Made by a program: the position numbers and the translations under genes | The notes under the pieces: generated by a model | What the model was told of the DNA's origin: nothing | Seen by the model: the letters and a program-made list of their open reading frames with translations, nothing else | Database searches by the model: none | Source of the DNA: Bremerella sp. P1 | GTDB lineage: Bacteria > Planctomycetota > Planctomycetia > Pirellulales > Pirellulaceae | NCBI RefSeq assembly: GCF_028748185.1 | Contig: NZ_CP118164.1 | Span: forward strand, 4,241,814 to 4,305,813 | Length of the DNA stretch: 64,000 nucleotides | Reading direction: 5' to 3' | In this document: positions 44,387 through 53,327 of the stretch, piece by piece | Layout: each line of letters starts with the position of its first letter | How positions within the stretch are numbered: the stretch's first letter is position 1

Positions 44387-45706
44387 ATGCACCGATTCTA
44401 TTCCCCCTACATTTTGCTACTTGCGGTTGTCGCGCTCGGTGGATGCGGACAAGGTTCGTCCGCTGACCCGTATGGGGAAGGGGCGACGCCGGCTGATTTC
44501 AGTCAGTTGAAACTTTCGCAGACGGTAAACGATCCTCGTGTTAAGAACGAATTGGATCGCCTTGAGGCGGAGAATTCGCTTCCCACGCAAATCGCCGACT
44601 CGTATCGCAGTCAAACCGATCCGACCACCGAGGATCCGATCTTCAATTTCCTGCGTGGTACCGACGCGAGAACGGTGGAAGATGCCCTGACCGATAGCGG
44701 CCATTGGTGGAACCCGAAGTCGCCTGGGCGAGACCTGCTGGTTTCCGCGCAAGGTCAGGACTTTCTCGCCGCGTGGGATGCGCAGCGAAAAGCAGGACGC
44801 AATGTTCTGCTTCAACCAAAAGCACGCTTTCCGGTCGATCTGGAGTCAGGCATCCTGGCCGATCCCAGCTGGACATCCACCATCCACTGCCTGGCACGTG
44901 CCGAGCTGTTGGAAGCGGCCAATCAAGCAAGCCAGAATAACATGAGCGAAGCGATGACTGCGGCGGCCTATGCTCTGGCCTACGCGGATCAATTGAACCA
45001 GGTACCGACCTTGCCGGCACGTAATAGCGCTGCCGCGATTCGGGAAGAAACACTGGTTACCTTGCGGTCTCTCTTACGTCATCCACAGTTTTCTGCCGGG
45101 CAGCTGCGAACGTTGGAAACGGTACTCAAGCAGACGATGCAGCGATGGCCGAGCGATACCGAACTGTGGAAAGCAGACCGGGCCACTGGGTTGCATTTTC
45201 TGGAAATGATTCGGGCGGGGCTTCTAGCGTCACTGCTAACACGAGAAGAGTATGATGCGATGATGGCCAGTGGCGAGTTCGCGAAGCTTGCCAGCTCAAT
45301 TTCCCGCAACTTGACGACCGATCAAGCATTCTACCTGGACGCGATGAAAGACATCGTCGCGGCTGCCGACAAGCCGTACTACCAGCGCGTGGCCGGACTG
45401 GCCGCTATTTCTGATGCATTGAATCTGGCTCAGACGACCGACAAGTATCCGACGGTTTCCGGTGACTTTTTGCTCAGCGGCATGCACGCACAGCAGGCCA
45501 GTCTGTCGAAAGATAAATCGCGAATGACGATCTGGTTGGCCGCCGTGCAAGCGGCCAATGGGCACCCACCTGAGCCGATGCCCATCATCGACTTCTCTGG
45601 CCGGCCTGCCGAAATCAGAGACGAGCCAGGCCAAATCGTTGCCAGCTTCGAGGGAATCCCAGGGGACATACCGAACCTGGTCATTCCCAAGTTCGAGACG
45701 AACTAG
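44387..45706 (+). CDS. Lipoprotein with helical-repeat body, unknown function
   Basis: 439 residues from ATG 44387 (a TTG 13 codons earlier is in frame). Lipobox LGGC with Cys20 lipidated. The mature chain is mostly helical: ELLEAANQASQNNMSEAMTA and TLKTVLKQTMQRWP-like helices resemble repeats. The C-terminus ends in a Pro-rich tail. No enzyme motif is recognised. Its stop interlocks with that of the convergent cytochrome gene (CTAG). Confidence 0.8.
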   Translation: MHRFYSPYILLLAVVALGGCGQGSSADPYGEGATPADFSQLKLSQTVNDPRVKNELDRLEAENSLPTQIADSYRSQTDPTTEDPIFNFLRGTDARTVEDALTDSGHWWNPKSPGRDLLVSAQGQDFLAAWDAQRKAGRNVLLQPKARFPVDLESGILADPSWTSTIHCLARAELLEAANQASQNNMSEAMTAAAYALAYADQLNQVPTLPARNSAAAIREETLVTLRSLLRHPQFSAGQLRTLETVLKQTMQRWPSDTELWKADRATGLHFLEMIRAGLLASLLTREEYDAMMASGEFAKLASSISRNLTTDQAFYLDAMKDIVAAADKPYYQRVAGLAAISDALNLAQTTDKYPTVSGDFLLSGMHAQQASLSKDKSRMTIWLAAVQAANGHPPEPMPIIDFSGRPAEIRDEPGQIVASFEGIPGDIPNLVIPKFETN

Positions 45707-46671
45707 CGGTAACTTTCGTGGCACAGCGTACACGACTGACCAACTTCGCCGGCTGCGGCACGGGCAGCATCGGCGTTGTTTTCCTTCACCGCTTTCACGA
45801 CTTTTAACGCCGCATCCTGCATTTGTTGGCAGTAGGTGACGTAGTCATCGTCGTCGTAGTACTCGAAGCCTTCTTTCTGCATCGCATGACCGATCGCCGC
45901 GATGATTTCAGCTTCGTGCAGAACGTCTTCCAGATTGTCGTTAAACTCCGACGCACTCGCCGTGTTGGGTTTGAGACGCTTTTGGTAGGCGATTTCAAGA
46001 CGCTGCATCAGAGGCGGACGATCGGCAATGGCATCCCAGGTGGCCTTCGGATCGGCTTCACGGACATCAAGCGATCCACCACGAACGAGTTGTTCGAGGT
46101 CCTCGGCTCGTAGTTTGGCTTCTTTGAACGAGTTATCGGTACCCACTTTGGAATTGAAGCCAGCGCGGGCAAAGCCATCGCGTGCAGTCAGGGCAAATTC
46201 CTTCCAGCGAACGTCACCGTCATGTTCGGCGATGATCTCAAAGAGCATGGCCAGCTCGGTAAAGTCCCGTCGAGCTTCTTCAAATCCACCCCCGTTAAAC
46301 TTCCGAACGTTCTGCACGGTTTCTATCAACTGGTTGTTCAGACGCTTCACCTCGTCTTGAATGGTGGATGGCGAGATGATGTCGGCCCATTCGCCGGCGT
46401 TCCCACCACCCGTCGCGCCTGGCGATTGCATGCCGCCGCTGCCAGGAGAACCAGGTGCCATGGCCGGGGCCTGGCGGTTCTCACTGAGGATCTCAGGACG
46501 TTCTCCCTGCAGAGCTTCCGCAAAGACATCTTTGAAGAAGATGATGCTGGTCGTTGTATTATTGAATTCCGGAGCCTTGGCGCGGCGTTCTGTTTGCTGG
46601 GCATGCAGCGATGAGTTGCTTGCGAGCGTAGCAATGATTCCGACGGCAAGGGCGAGACCGAATTGACGCAT
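45703..46671 (-). CDS. Secreted c-type cytochrome with C-terminal heme motif (cytochrome c'-like)
   Basis: 322 residues from ATG 46671, preceded by AGGAGG. Signal peptide ends HAQ before QTERR. The only heme-attachment motif is CTLCH at the extreme C-terminus (SCTLCHESYR), as in class II cytochromes c' where the CxxCH lies in the last helix. The domain before it is all-helical (about residues 110-300) with MQRLEIAYQKRLK and ALKVVKAVKENNADAARAA. Here the helical region is longer than a typical ~130-aa cytochrome c'. The segment 45-85 is Gly/Pro-rich. Confidence 0.85.
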   Translation of the reverse strand: MRQFGLALAVGIIATLASNSSLHAQQTERRAKAPEFNNTTTSIIFFKDVFAEALQGERPEILSENRQAPAMAPGSPGSGGMQSPGATGGGNAGEWADIISPSTIQDEVKRLNNQLIETVQNVRKFNGGGFEEARRDFTELAMLFEIIAEHDGDVRWKEFALTARDGFARAGFNSKVGTDNSFKEAKLRAEDLEQLVRGGSLDVREADPKATWDAIADRPPLMQRLEIAYQKRLKPNTASASEFNDNLEDVLHEAEIIAAIGHAMQKEGFEYYDDDDYVTYCQQMQDAALKVVKAVKENNADAARAAAGEVGQSCTLCHESYR

Positions 46672-46781
46672 AGATGTTGCCTCCTGGGGACGAGCGTTCA
46701 CAATTAGTATAACCCTGAACTCGATTTAGGGACAGAATTTCGATTTCCAGAGTCTGCTACCCCCGAAAACCAGGACAAGTC

Positions 46782-47882
46782 GTGACGCCTGAAGAGGAAA
46801 GACTGGCCAGCCGCCGCAGTTTTTTGCGGGGAAAAGTCCGTTCTGAAGAAGAAACCAGCTCAGAAGAAGCCACTGAGACGGGGGGGCTTTCTGCCTCTTC
46901 AACGGCCCCTGGGGTCTACCTGATTGAGCTGTCCCGGAAAGCGATGGCCTGCCAGTTTGAGGTCTATTTGAATGCCCTTGGCCCTGGCACGGAAACCGAA
47001 GCCGGCGTCGCGGCGTTGGACCTTGTGACTGAGCTCGAGCAGCAGCTTTCTGCTTATCGCTACGACAGCGAGATCTGCATGTTGGGAGCGACTGCCTATC
47101 TGCGACCCCAGGTTGTCGAACCACGGCTATTTGAGCTATTAAAACTCGCGGTCCAACTCCATCGAGACACGCATGGTGCGTTTGATATTACCGCGGGGCC
47201 AATGATCAAGGCGTGGGGCTTCTTCGATCGAGAAGGAAAGGTGCCTGACGAGACCGACTTAGCTGAGGCGATGAACCTGGTTGGTAGCAATCAGCTAACG
47301 CTCGATGAAGAGCAGCGAACCATCTTCTTCGCGAAAGAAGGAGTCGAACTTAACCTGGGAAGTATCGGAAAGGGTTACGCCCTGGATCGCTGCAAAGAGT
47401 TACTCATCGAAGCTGGCGTAGAAGACTTCTTAGTCCATGGTGGCACCAGCAGCGTGCTGGCCCAGGGAGTACGTCGCGATGGCACCGATCGCGATGGCTG
47501 GGAGGTCGGTGTTCCTCATCCACTGCGACCGGATCGCAGGATTGGGACGGTCCATCTAAACGGTGAGGCACTCGGGACATCCGGTGCCGCGTTTCAGGCG
47601 TTCTTCCATGAAGGGAAGAAGTACGGACATGTGTTGGATCCCCGTTCAGGCCAGCCAGCGACTTCTGTGCTGTCAGCAACGGTCATTGCCCCGACAGCTG
47701 CCTTGGCCGATGCATTAGCGACGGCTTGTTATGTCATGGGGCCGGAAGAGACGGAAGCACTACTTCCCAAGTATCCGGATGTGTCCGTCTTGCTCGTACA
47801 AGAAGGCCGACGCCGTGGCAGTGTCGAGACGATCATGCTGGGCGGGATGGACCAGCGACTGGTTCTCGCTCCGACGTCCTAG
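46782..47882 (+). CDS. apbE: FAD:protein FMN transferase (ApbE)
   Basis: 366 residues from GTG 46782. ApbE covalently attaches FMN to Thr/Ser of flavoproteins such as RnfG/NqrC. Landmarks: AFDITAGPMIKAWGF, LNLGSIGKGYALD (the conserved GKGYA loop), FLVHGGTSSVLAQG and ALGTSGAAFQAF. The N-terminus (RLASRRSFLRGKV) begins like a Tat signal but has no hydrophobic segment, so export is unlikely. It is followed at 10 bases by the stop of the convergent DUF1598-type gene. No Rnf or Nqr genes are in view. Confidence 0.93.
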   Translation: MTPEEERLASRRSFLRGKVRSEEETSSEEATETGGLSASSTAPGVYLIELSRKAMACQFEVYLNALGPGTETEAGVAALDLVTELEQQLSAYRYDSEICMLGATAYLRPQVVEPRLFELLKLAVQLHRDTHGAFDITAGPMIKAWGFFDREGKVPDETDLAEAMNLVGSNQLTLDEEQRTIFFAKEGVELNLGSIGKGYALDRCKELLIEAGVEDFLVHGGTSSVLAQGVRRDGTDRDGWEVGVPHPLRPDRRIGTVHLNGEALGTSGAAFQAFFHEGKKYGHVLDPRSGQPATSVLSATVIAPTAALADALATACYVMGPEETEALLPKYPDVSVLLVQEGRRRGSVETIMLGGMDQRLVLAPTS

Positions 47883-47892
47883 TGACTCGGAG

Positions 47893-49644
47893 CTAATCCC
47901 ACCACCAGCTATGATGCTTGAGGGTCTCGGGAGAATTGCTCGCAGCACGGTCGGCAGTCATCAGCCCGTACTCGTCGACGGAGATTTTGTCTTCGGTGAG
48001 CATAGACGAAGGATCGAAGTTAACACCGCCACTGACGCCGGCGATAATGTGCTTCTTGTCGATGACTCGCATGTTCATGATCGTATCGACAACCGTCGGG
48101 GCCGAACCGGTAGTGACCTGGTAACCCCCTTTGGGGCCAAAGTGGGTCATGTTCCAATCGACTTGGTCGGCCAATCGCTCGTTTTCGATCAGCGAACAAA
48201 CCATCGCGAGATCAAAGATGTTCTTGAGCTCGGCGTAGATCGGATACTTCACGGCGAGCGCGGCGTAGTGCGTCGAAAAGTTACGCGCGAACGTGGCATT
48301 CAGGGCCGTGCTGGTGTTGGTGTGAATCCGTTGGCCTTGAGCGTCGAGATGCTCGTTCTCGCTCAATACCTTCACGCCAGGACCTTGCAGAGCGAATGCA
48401 TCTCGCTTCTCGGTGACGCTGATGTTGCGGTAATCAAGCGTGAACCACCATCGCAAGACATCCATCGGCGGAGCGCTTCCGCCTGGGGGAATCGTGACCA
48501 TCTCGAGATAGCTGGGAACACCGGCGGTTCCGTCTTCCAGTCCCATGCCGATCCGTTTCATGTGATAGTCGGCTTCGACGATGATCTGTCCGACTCGCGT
48601 GTCGGGGCTCACGCCGTGCACGGTAATGTCCTGTTTACCGACGGCCGTTCGCAGGCCTTCCAGCCATTGATCTCGTTGCCGAGGATAAAGCGGTTTGCCA
48701 GACGTCGCGTTGAGGTACTCTTGGGCACTCTTCAAGCCGTTTTGCGTTGGTGTGATCGCACATCCAAACTTGCCATGCTCCTGCATCGCATTGCGGAGCA
48801 AAACCACCATGTCATCAAGCTGCAGGACCGGCCGCCCCGTCGCAACATTCACATGGCGACCTTCGGCGTTGGCGTGCCAGGGGCCTGCGGGACCAGCAAT
48901 CACGATTTCGCCCGTTTCCGGGTAGACGAACAAATACTTGACGTCGTAGATTCCAGCCATGTTAAGCATAGTATCTGTGGGGTCGCGGCCGAGTGTCGAA
49001 CGAAGTTGAGCTTCCTTTTCCAGCCGCGTTAGCGATACCTTCCGCAGTACTGACTGCGTGGAAACGTCTTGATTCATCGTGACGATCTTCGACGAATGAT
49101 GAATCTCGGAGAGAAGCGAATCGTTGGAAAGCTTCGTGACTCGCTGCAAGGTACCTTCCGAGTCGACGTAGACGCCGGTCGGGAAGGGGGCGATCGAGCC
49201 GGGGCCACCCAGTTCTTCCCAGCTTTCAGGCTCAACAGTTGTTGTGATCAGATCGATTAATTGATCGAAGTCAGGCGTGACACCGCCACCGCGGGCCACA
49301 GGGGCTTTGCTGCGACTGGCCGATGCTTCCGCAAGAACATCCGAACGATTCACGTCGCTTTCGATGTAAGAGGCCGTTTCGACGGCAGCATGAATCAGGC
49401 CGGCCTTCATCTGCATGCGAGCAATCGACGAGTGGGCCTCGTCACGCATTGCCGGATCTTCAACGTTGGCAATTTCCTCAAAGGCCCGCGTGAATTCCCC
49501 CACGCGGCTAAAAGATTGGACCTTGCCCAATGCCGTCTTGGATTTGGAGTCTTCCTCACCAAACGCCGTCTGGCTGAAGGAAGCATGTATCGACAGAGCA
49601 AGAATCAGACTTGCCACCATCCCCGCCCGGATAAGTTTGAGCAC
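47893..49644 (-). CDS. DUF1598-type planctomycete exported protein with secretin-like module
   Basis: 583 residues from GTG 49644 with GGAGAAC upstream. Signal peptide ~1-29 (FSQTAFGE). A helical front (30-110, FTRAFEEIANVEDPAM) resembles TPR-type repeats. Residues ~122-153 (PDFDQLIDLITTTVEP onwards, ending GGPGSIAPF) are almost identical to residues 1002-1032 of the secretin, while the DNA differs at many third positions. The remainder, with RQRDQWLEGLRTAVGKQDI and DYHMKRIGMGLEDGTAGVPSY, looks like the DUF1598 family known from Rhodopirellula and relatives. Function is unknown; envelope association is likely from the signal peptide. Confidence 0.75.
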   Translation of the reverse strand: MLKLIRAGMVASLILALSIHASFSQTAFGEEDSKSKTALGKVQSFSRVGEFTRAFEEIANVEDPAMRDEAHSSIARMQMKAGLIHAAVETASYIESDVNRSDVLAEASASRSKAPVARGGGVTPDFDQLIDLITTTVEPESWEELGGPGSIAPFPTGVYVDSEGTLQRVTKLSNDSLLSEIHHSSKIVTMNQDVSTQSVLRKVSLTRLEKEAQLRSTLGRDPTDTMLNMAGIYDVKYLFVYPETGEIVIAGPAGPWHANAEGRHVNVATGRPVLQLDDMVVLLRNAMQEHGKFGCAITPTQNGLKSAQEYLNATSGKPLYPRQRDQWLEGLRTAVGKQDITVHGVSPDTRVGQIIVEADYHMKRIGMGLEDGTAGVPSYLEMVTIPPGGSAPPMDVLRWWFTLDYRNISVTEKRDAFALQGPGVKVLSENEHLDAQGQRIHTNTSTALNATFARNFSTHYAALAVKYPIYAELKNIFDLAMVCSLIENERLADQVDWNMTHFGPKGGYQVTTGSAPTVVDTIMNMRVIDKKHIIAGVSGGVNFDPSSMLTEDKISVDEYGLMTADRAASNSPETLKHHSWWWD

Positions 49645-49784
49645 GGGAAAGTTCTCCAGATTAGTGACTTCTCTATGTTCCGAAAGAGATCGTTAGAATC
49701 TCTTCTTTTGGGGGTTTCGTCAAGCAAATAACCTGCTTAGAAGTCTATTTCTGGCCATTTAGGTGGTTTTCATTCACCCAAGAA

Positions 49785-49826
49785 ATAAAAACAGCCAGAG
49801 CGTCCCGCAGAACAATCTCTGGCCGT
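49785..49826 (-). terminator. Rho-independent terminator of CCAPEP gene 2
   Basis: GCCAGAG (49794-49800) pairs with CTCTGGC (49817-49823), with A-rich flanks giving a T-run on the minus strand. It lies ~45 bases past the stop at 49871. Confidence 0.75.
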
Positions 49827-49870
49827 TTTCTTATTTCAGTCGAAGCGACCAAGCGTCGCTTCCTGAGCGA

Positions 49871-50374
49871 CTAGCCGCAGCAGGTCGGTTCAGGAGCACA
49901 GCAAGTCGGTTCTGGTGCACAGCACGATGGCTCTGGTGCACAGCACTTTGGCTTGCAGCAGCTACGCAGCTTGTGCTTCAGGTGCGAGAACAGGCCGCAC
50001 TTCTTGGCACAAGGATCGCAGCAGGATGGCTCTGGAGCACAGCAGGTTGGCTCTGGAGCGCAGCAAGTGGGTTCCGGAGCACAGCAGGTTGGCTCTGGAG
50101 CGCAGCAAGTTGGCTCTGGAGCACAGCACGAAGGCTTGCAGCAGCTACGAAGCTTGTGCTTCAGCTTCGAGAACAGGCTGCACTTGTGACCGCAAGGATC
50201 ACAGCAGGATGGCTCTGGAGCACAGCAGGTCGGCTCGGGAGCACAACAGGAAGGTTCAGGTGCACAGCCACAACCGTGCGAATGGAAGCCGAACATACCG
50301 GCTTGGGCGGTGGAGGCAGCGGCGAAGATCATACCGACAACCAACAACGCAGGGAAAGCAAAACGGGCATTCAT
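49871..50374 (-). CDS. Exported Cys/Pro-rich CCAPEP-repeat protein 2
   Basis: 167 residues from ATG 50374. Signal peptide ends STAQA before GMFGF. The mature chain has three CCAPEP arrays (three, five and three copies), divided by [20 protein letters not shown] and [20 protein letters not shown], clear copies of each other and related to the [11 protein letters not shown] spacer of paralogue 1. Each module is thus a basic, helix-prone spacer followed by a Cys-Pro rod. Roughly a quarter of residues are Cys. Likely an envelope structural or metal-binding protein; no enzymatic motif. Confidence 0.85.
   Translation of the reverse strand: MNARFAFPALLVVGMIFAAASTAQAGMFGFHSHGCGCAPEPSCCAPEPTCCAPEPSCCDPCGHKCSLFSKLKHKLRSCCKPSCCAPEPTCCAPEPTCCAPEPTCCAPEPTCCAPEPSCCDPCAKKCGLFSHLKHKLRSCCKPKCCAPEPSCCAPEPTCCAPEPTCCG
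49873..50274. repeat. 21-bp in-frame tandem repeats coding CCAPEP arrays
   Basis: Three arrays of the same ~21-bp type as in the 39.6 kb gene, separated by two near-identical ~100-bp spacer segments. The nested repetition suggests duplication of a whole array-plus-spacer unit. Confidence 0.75.
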
Positions 50375-50765
50375 CGAGAGGACTCCAACTTGACTCATTT
50401 ACCACCAGAAAAAACAAACTCTTGCGGGCTAATCCCGAGATCGCACCGGGAAAACAAAACCCAGTGCTAGCGACCATCCACGCAAGTAACTTTCCTTGGT
50501 TAGGAACTATCAATCGCTATCGACACCCTAAAACGGAACCCTCTAGCAAAATGCCTAAATTGTGTAGTCGTACTAAATTCTCAGGTCAGGTCGTAACGAA
50601 TGGTATGGCTGTGCTATCACTTTTGCCTCGTGACCCCGTAATTTGGCCACTCTGTCACTCCCAAACGCCGGTTCGAAACCCACGGTTTGTTAGAGGCAGT
50701 TCCATTTGTCTCGCTAATTCAAAGTGAATACGCATCCGCTTTCACCGTTCGTAGGGGCAATTGAT
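50375..50765. other. Intergenic region between divergent genes, nothing recognised
   Basis: 391 bases between CCAPEP gene 2 (minus) and the HPt gene (plus). No ORF of merit, hairpin or clear promoter; promoters of both genes should lie here. AGGGG precedes the ATG at 50766. Confidence 0.35.
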
Positions 50766-51095
50766 ATGACAGTGGCGAACCAACAGCAGCTGATCTATTC
50801 AGAGTTTGGCAATGATGAAGATCTGGGCGAACTCGTGGAAATGTTCGTCGACGAGATTCCCAACCGTGTTCAAAGCATGCTGGACGCTGCCGAGACGTCC
50901 AATTGGGAAGAACTCGGTCGCGTCGCCCACCAGATGAAGGGGGCTGCCGGTAGCTACGGCTTTGGCGAGGTAACGGCGATTGCTGCCGTTCTGGAAAATG
51001 CCTGCCGCGAAAGTGCCCCGGCCGAATCGATTCAACGCGGTCTGCAAGACCTGGTCAGCATGTGTCTTCGCATGCGTGCTGGTACGCCTGACTAG
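50766..51095 (+). CDS. Stand-alone histidine phosphotransfer (HPt) protein
   Basis: 109 residues from ATG 50766, with AGGGG about 9 bases upstream; a GTG 14 codons earlier lacks a site. HPt four-helix bundle with the phospho-acceptor His55 in AHQMKGAAGSYGF, the standard A-H-x-L-K-G-(A/S)-(A/S)-x-x-x-G pattern. It relays phosphate between receiver domains in multistep phosphorelays. No hybrid kinase or receiver is adjacent, so its partners are elsewhere. The LarA-like gene follows 82 bases on. Confidence 0.87.
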   Translation: MTVANQQQLIYSEFGNDEDLGELVEMFVDEIPNRVQSMLDAAETSNWEELGRVAHQMKGAAGSYGFGEVTAIAAVLENACRESAPAESIQRGLQDLVSMCLRMRAGTPD

Positions 51096-51177
51096 ACGGC
51101 GTCCCGTTGACCATGCGGCAAGCGAAGTCCTATGATTCGGGGACTGAATTCAAGTTTCCCGAATCATTAGGGTATCA

Positions 51178-52410
51178 ATGCCCCTCTCGACTCCGTTTGG
51201 CGACAACGCAACTTCGCAGTGCGAAATAGCTGCTCAGCATCTCCTGGCAAATCTTCAATCCGATGCTCTGCCGGCGTCTGATCTTGCTGAGACCGTCGCT
51301 GGTGCGCTGAGCCATCCCGAAGGCTTTCCGGACCTGGCCGATGCTTCTGTTCCAGGCGACATCATCCTGTTTGCCTTTGGCAAAGAGGTGACCGACGTCG
51401 AAGAGGTTGCCCGCGGCGTGATTCACTATGCCCAACAAGCAAACCTGGCGGATCGCCAGTTTCAGTTTCTCTTGCCGTCCGACGCGCCGGCACCTGTGGT
51501 CGAGTCGTTGAAGCAGGTGGTTGCTCCCCTGGGCGATTCGGTCGAAGTGTTGGTGCATCAGCCGCACGACCAGAAGGCCAATTCGTTTCTCACCTCAACC
51601 CAAGAGAATCGAGCCATCATCCTGAATCGCCATTTGTGCGATGCCGACGTGGTTGTTCCGGTTGGTGTGGCTCGCAGGGAAGGGGGCTTCAACACGTTTG
51701 GAGCGTTCTCGTCGCTCTACCCAGCGTACTCCGATATCGATTCGCAGAAACGCTGGAATTCGCCGTTGTTCGTCACACGGCCCCAACGTCGCAAACGCCG
51801 CACGGCCGAGATCGAAGAGATTCGCCAGCTTTTGGGGATCGCCGTCAATTGTCTTCTACTGCCTGCTCGAGGTGGCGGCTACTCGCACGCTATATATGGC
51901 GAGGCATCGCAAGTTCAGGCATTAGCCGGCCAGCAACTGGCTGAGCATTGGCAGCCGAGCGTTTCGAATTTGGCCGGAGCCGTGATTGCCTTGGTGACCG
52001 GTGGTCAGCTTGGCCAGACGTGGGAAAACGCGGCCAAGGCGCTTGCGAATGTGGAAGATCTTGTTCGGCCAGGCGGTGCCATCATCCTGGCAACCGAGAT
52101 TCGCCAGCGACCTGGCCTGGCGATGGCGCAAATGGCCGAGTCGCTGGAATTCACCGACTTTGAGTCGCTCATGCGAAAGTCTCGCAGCGAAGATGCAGCT
52201 ATCGCCCTGCAATTCGCGAAGACGTTATCGCAGTGCAAAATCTACTTCCGCAGTGCCTTGTCTGAGGACATTCTCGATCAACTTGATCTGATTCCGGTTG
52301 AGTCAGACGAGGAGTGTCGGAAGATCTGCGAACACTATCAAGACGTGGTGGTCGTGCACGATGCCCAATCCATGTCGCTTCGCCTGGCCGAGTCTGGCCT
52401 GCCATCGTAA
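51178..52410 (+). CDS. LarA/DUF2088-like protein lacking the pincer residues
   Basis: 410 residues. The N-terminal half resembles the DUF2088 domain of nickel-dependent lactate racemase LarA (long alpha/beta fold with VVVPVGVARREGGFNTFGA), and PGGAIILATEIRQRPG resembles its second half. LarA attaches its nickel-pincer cofactor to a Lys and coordinates Ni with His in a GFSGGRKS-type motif; neither is visible. It therefore may lack that cofactor or be a distant relative. No larB, larC or larE gene is near. YgfZ follows 20 bases downstream, so co-transcription is likely. Confidence 0.6.
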   Translation: MPLSTPFGDNATSQCEIAAQHLLANLQSDALPASDLAETVAGALSHPEGFPDLADASVPGDIILFAFGKEVTDVEEVARGVIHYAQQANLADRQFQFLLPSDAPAPVVESLKQVVAPLGDSVEVLVHQPHDQKANSFLTSTQENRAIILNRHLCDADVVVPVGVARREGGFNTFGAFSSLYPAYSDIDSQKRWNSPLFVTRPQRRKRRTAEIEEIRQLLGIAVNCLLLPARGGGYSHAIYGEASQVQALAGQQLAEHWQPSVSNLAGAVIALVTGGQLGQTWENAAKALANVEDLVRPGGAIILATEIRQRPGLAMAQMAESLEFTDFESLMRKSRSEDAAIALQFAKTLSQCKIYFRSALSEDILDQLDLIPVESDEECRKICEHYQDVVVVHDAQSMSLRLAESGLPS

Positions 52411-52430
52411 CTTCGTAAAGTCGAGAGAGA

Positions 52431-53327
52431 ATGAACGACACCATCTCTTGGGTTCCATCTCCGCTGGAATCGCAGATTCAAGTCAGTGGCCCCAGTCACG
52501 TACGGTTCTTGCAAGGTCTGTGCTCGAACGATGTCGTTCAACTGGAAGTCGGCTCGAGTTGCGAAGCGTATCTTCCCTCGGTGCAAGGGAAGACCCTTGC
52601 CCATGGCTTTCTTAAGAAGTACGACGATCGAATCGTATTTGTCGGGCTTGGTCAGCAGATCGAGTCTCTGCTTCCGCACTTGCAGAAGTACGCGATGATC
52701 GAAGACGTGGAAGTTACCGACCAAAGCCAGTCGAAGCATGCCGTTTTTGTTTGGGGCGAAAGTGTCTCAGCGTGGCTAAAAGAAAAGCTTGGCGTGAGCG
52801 AACTGCCTGAATTGCTTCAGCATCAAACGCTGGACTATGAAGGATCGTCGATTGATATCTTCCGGACGCCTGTCTTGCAGGAAGAATGTTACGAACTATC
52901 CGGCCCGGGTATTGAAGGCCTGGTACAAGGCATCGAGCCGCGAATAGAAGCGTTTCAGCAGCGCCGAATTGCCAGCCGTTTTCCTATCCATGGGATCGAT
53001 ATCGGTGGGGAGAACCTCGCTCAGGAGGTCAATCGTGACAACCAGGCAATCAGCTTCAAGAAGGGGTGTTATCTAGGGCAGGAGACCGTCGCACGAATCG
53101 ATGCGATGGGGCACGTCAACAAGAAGCTGGTCCCAGTGCGATGGTTGAGCGATCGCATTCCCGAACTGCCTGCGACGCTTGTTGTCGATGGCAAGGAAGT
53201 TGGACGGCTCACCTCACTTGCCAGTGTCGAAGGTGCGCACGTGGGCCTGGCCATGATCCGACGTGGATTGAATGCCGCAGGCACACAAATTGAAACAGAA
53301 TTGGGTTCGCTGGAAGTCGTCGACTAA
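52431..53327 (+). CDS. ygfZ: YgfZ/GcvT-like folate-binding protein
   Basis: 298 residues, related to the T-protein of glycine cleavage but of the YgfZ type, which uses tetrahydrofolate to aid repair or assembly of Fe-S enzymes. The diagnostic motif KGCYLGQETVARID is present with Cys213. The front has VRFLQGLCSNDVV, the folate-site strand (family: LQGQxTxD). Ends with the GcvT C-terminal barrel. The stop overlaps the convergent HD-GYP gene by 4 bases in CTAA. Confidence 0.88.
   Translation: MNDTISWVPSPLESQIQVSGPSHVRFLQGLCSNDVVQLEVGSSCEAYLPSVQGKTLAHGFLKKYDDRIVFVGLGQQIESLLPHLQKYAMIEDVEVTDQSQSKHAVFVWGESVSAWLKEKLGVSELPELLQHQTLDYEGSSIDIFRTPVLQEECYELSGPGIEGLVQGIEPRIEAFQQRRIASRFPIHGIDIGGENLAQEVNRDNQAISFKKGCYLGQETVARIDAMGHVNKKLVPVRWLSDRIPELPATLVVDGKEVGRLTSLASVEGAHVGLAMIRRGLNAAGTQIETELGSLEVVD

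Noticed and set aside
47731-49032. 433-residue plus-strand ORF
   Set aside because: Shadow of the DUF1598-type gene and end of apbE; no motif or ribosome site.
49763-50727. Plus-strand ORFs opposite CCAPEP gene 2 with Leu/Glu/Ser or Trp-rich repeats
   Set aside because: Mirror of the 21-bp repeats; the minus-strand frame has signal peptide, ribosome site and terminator.
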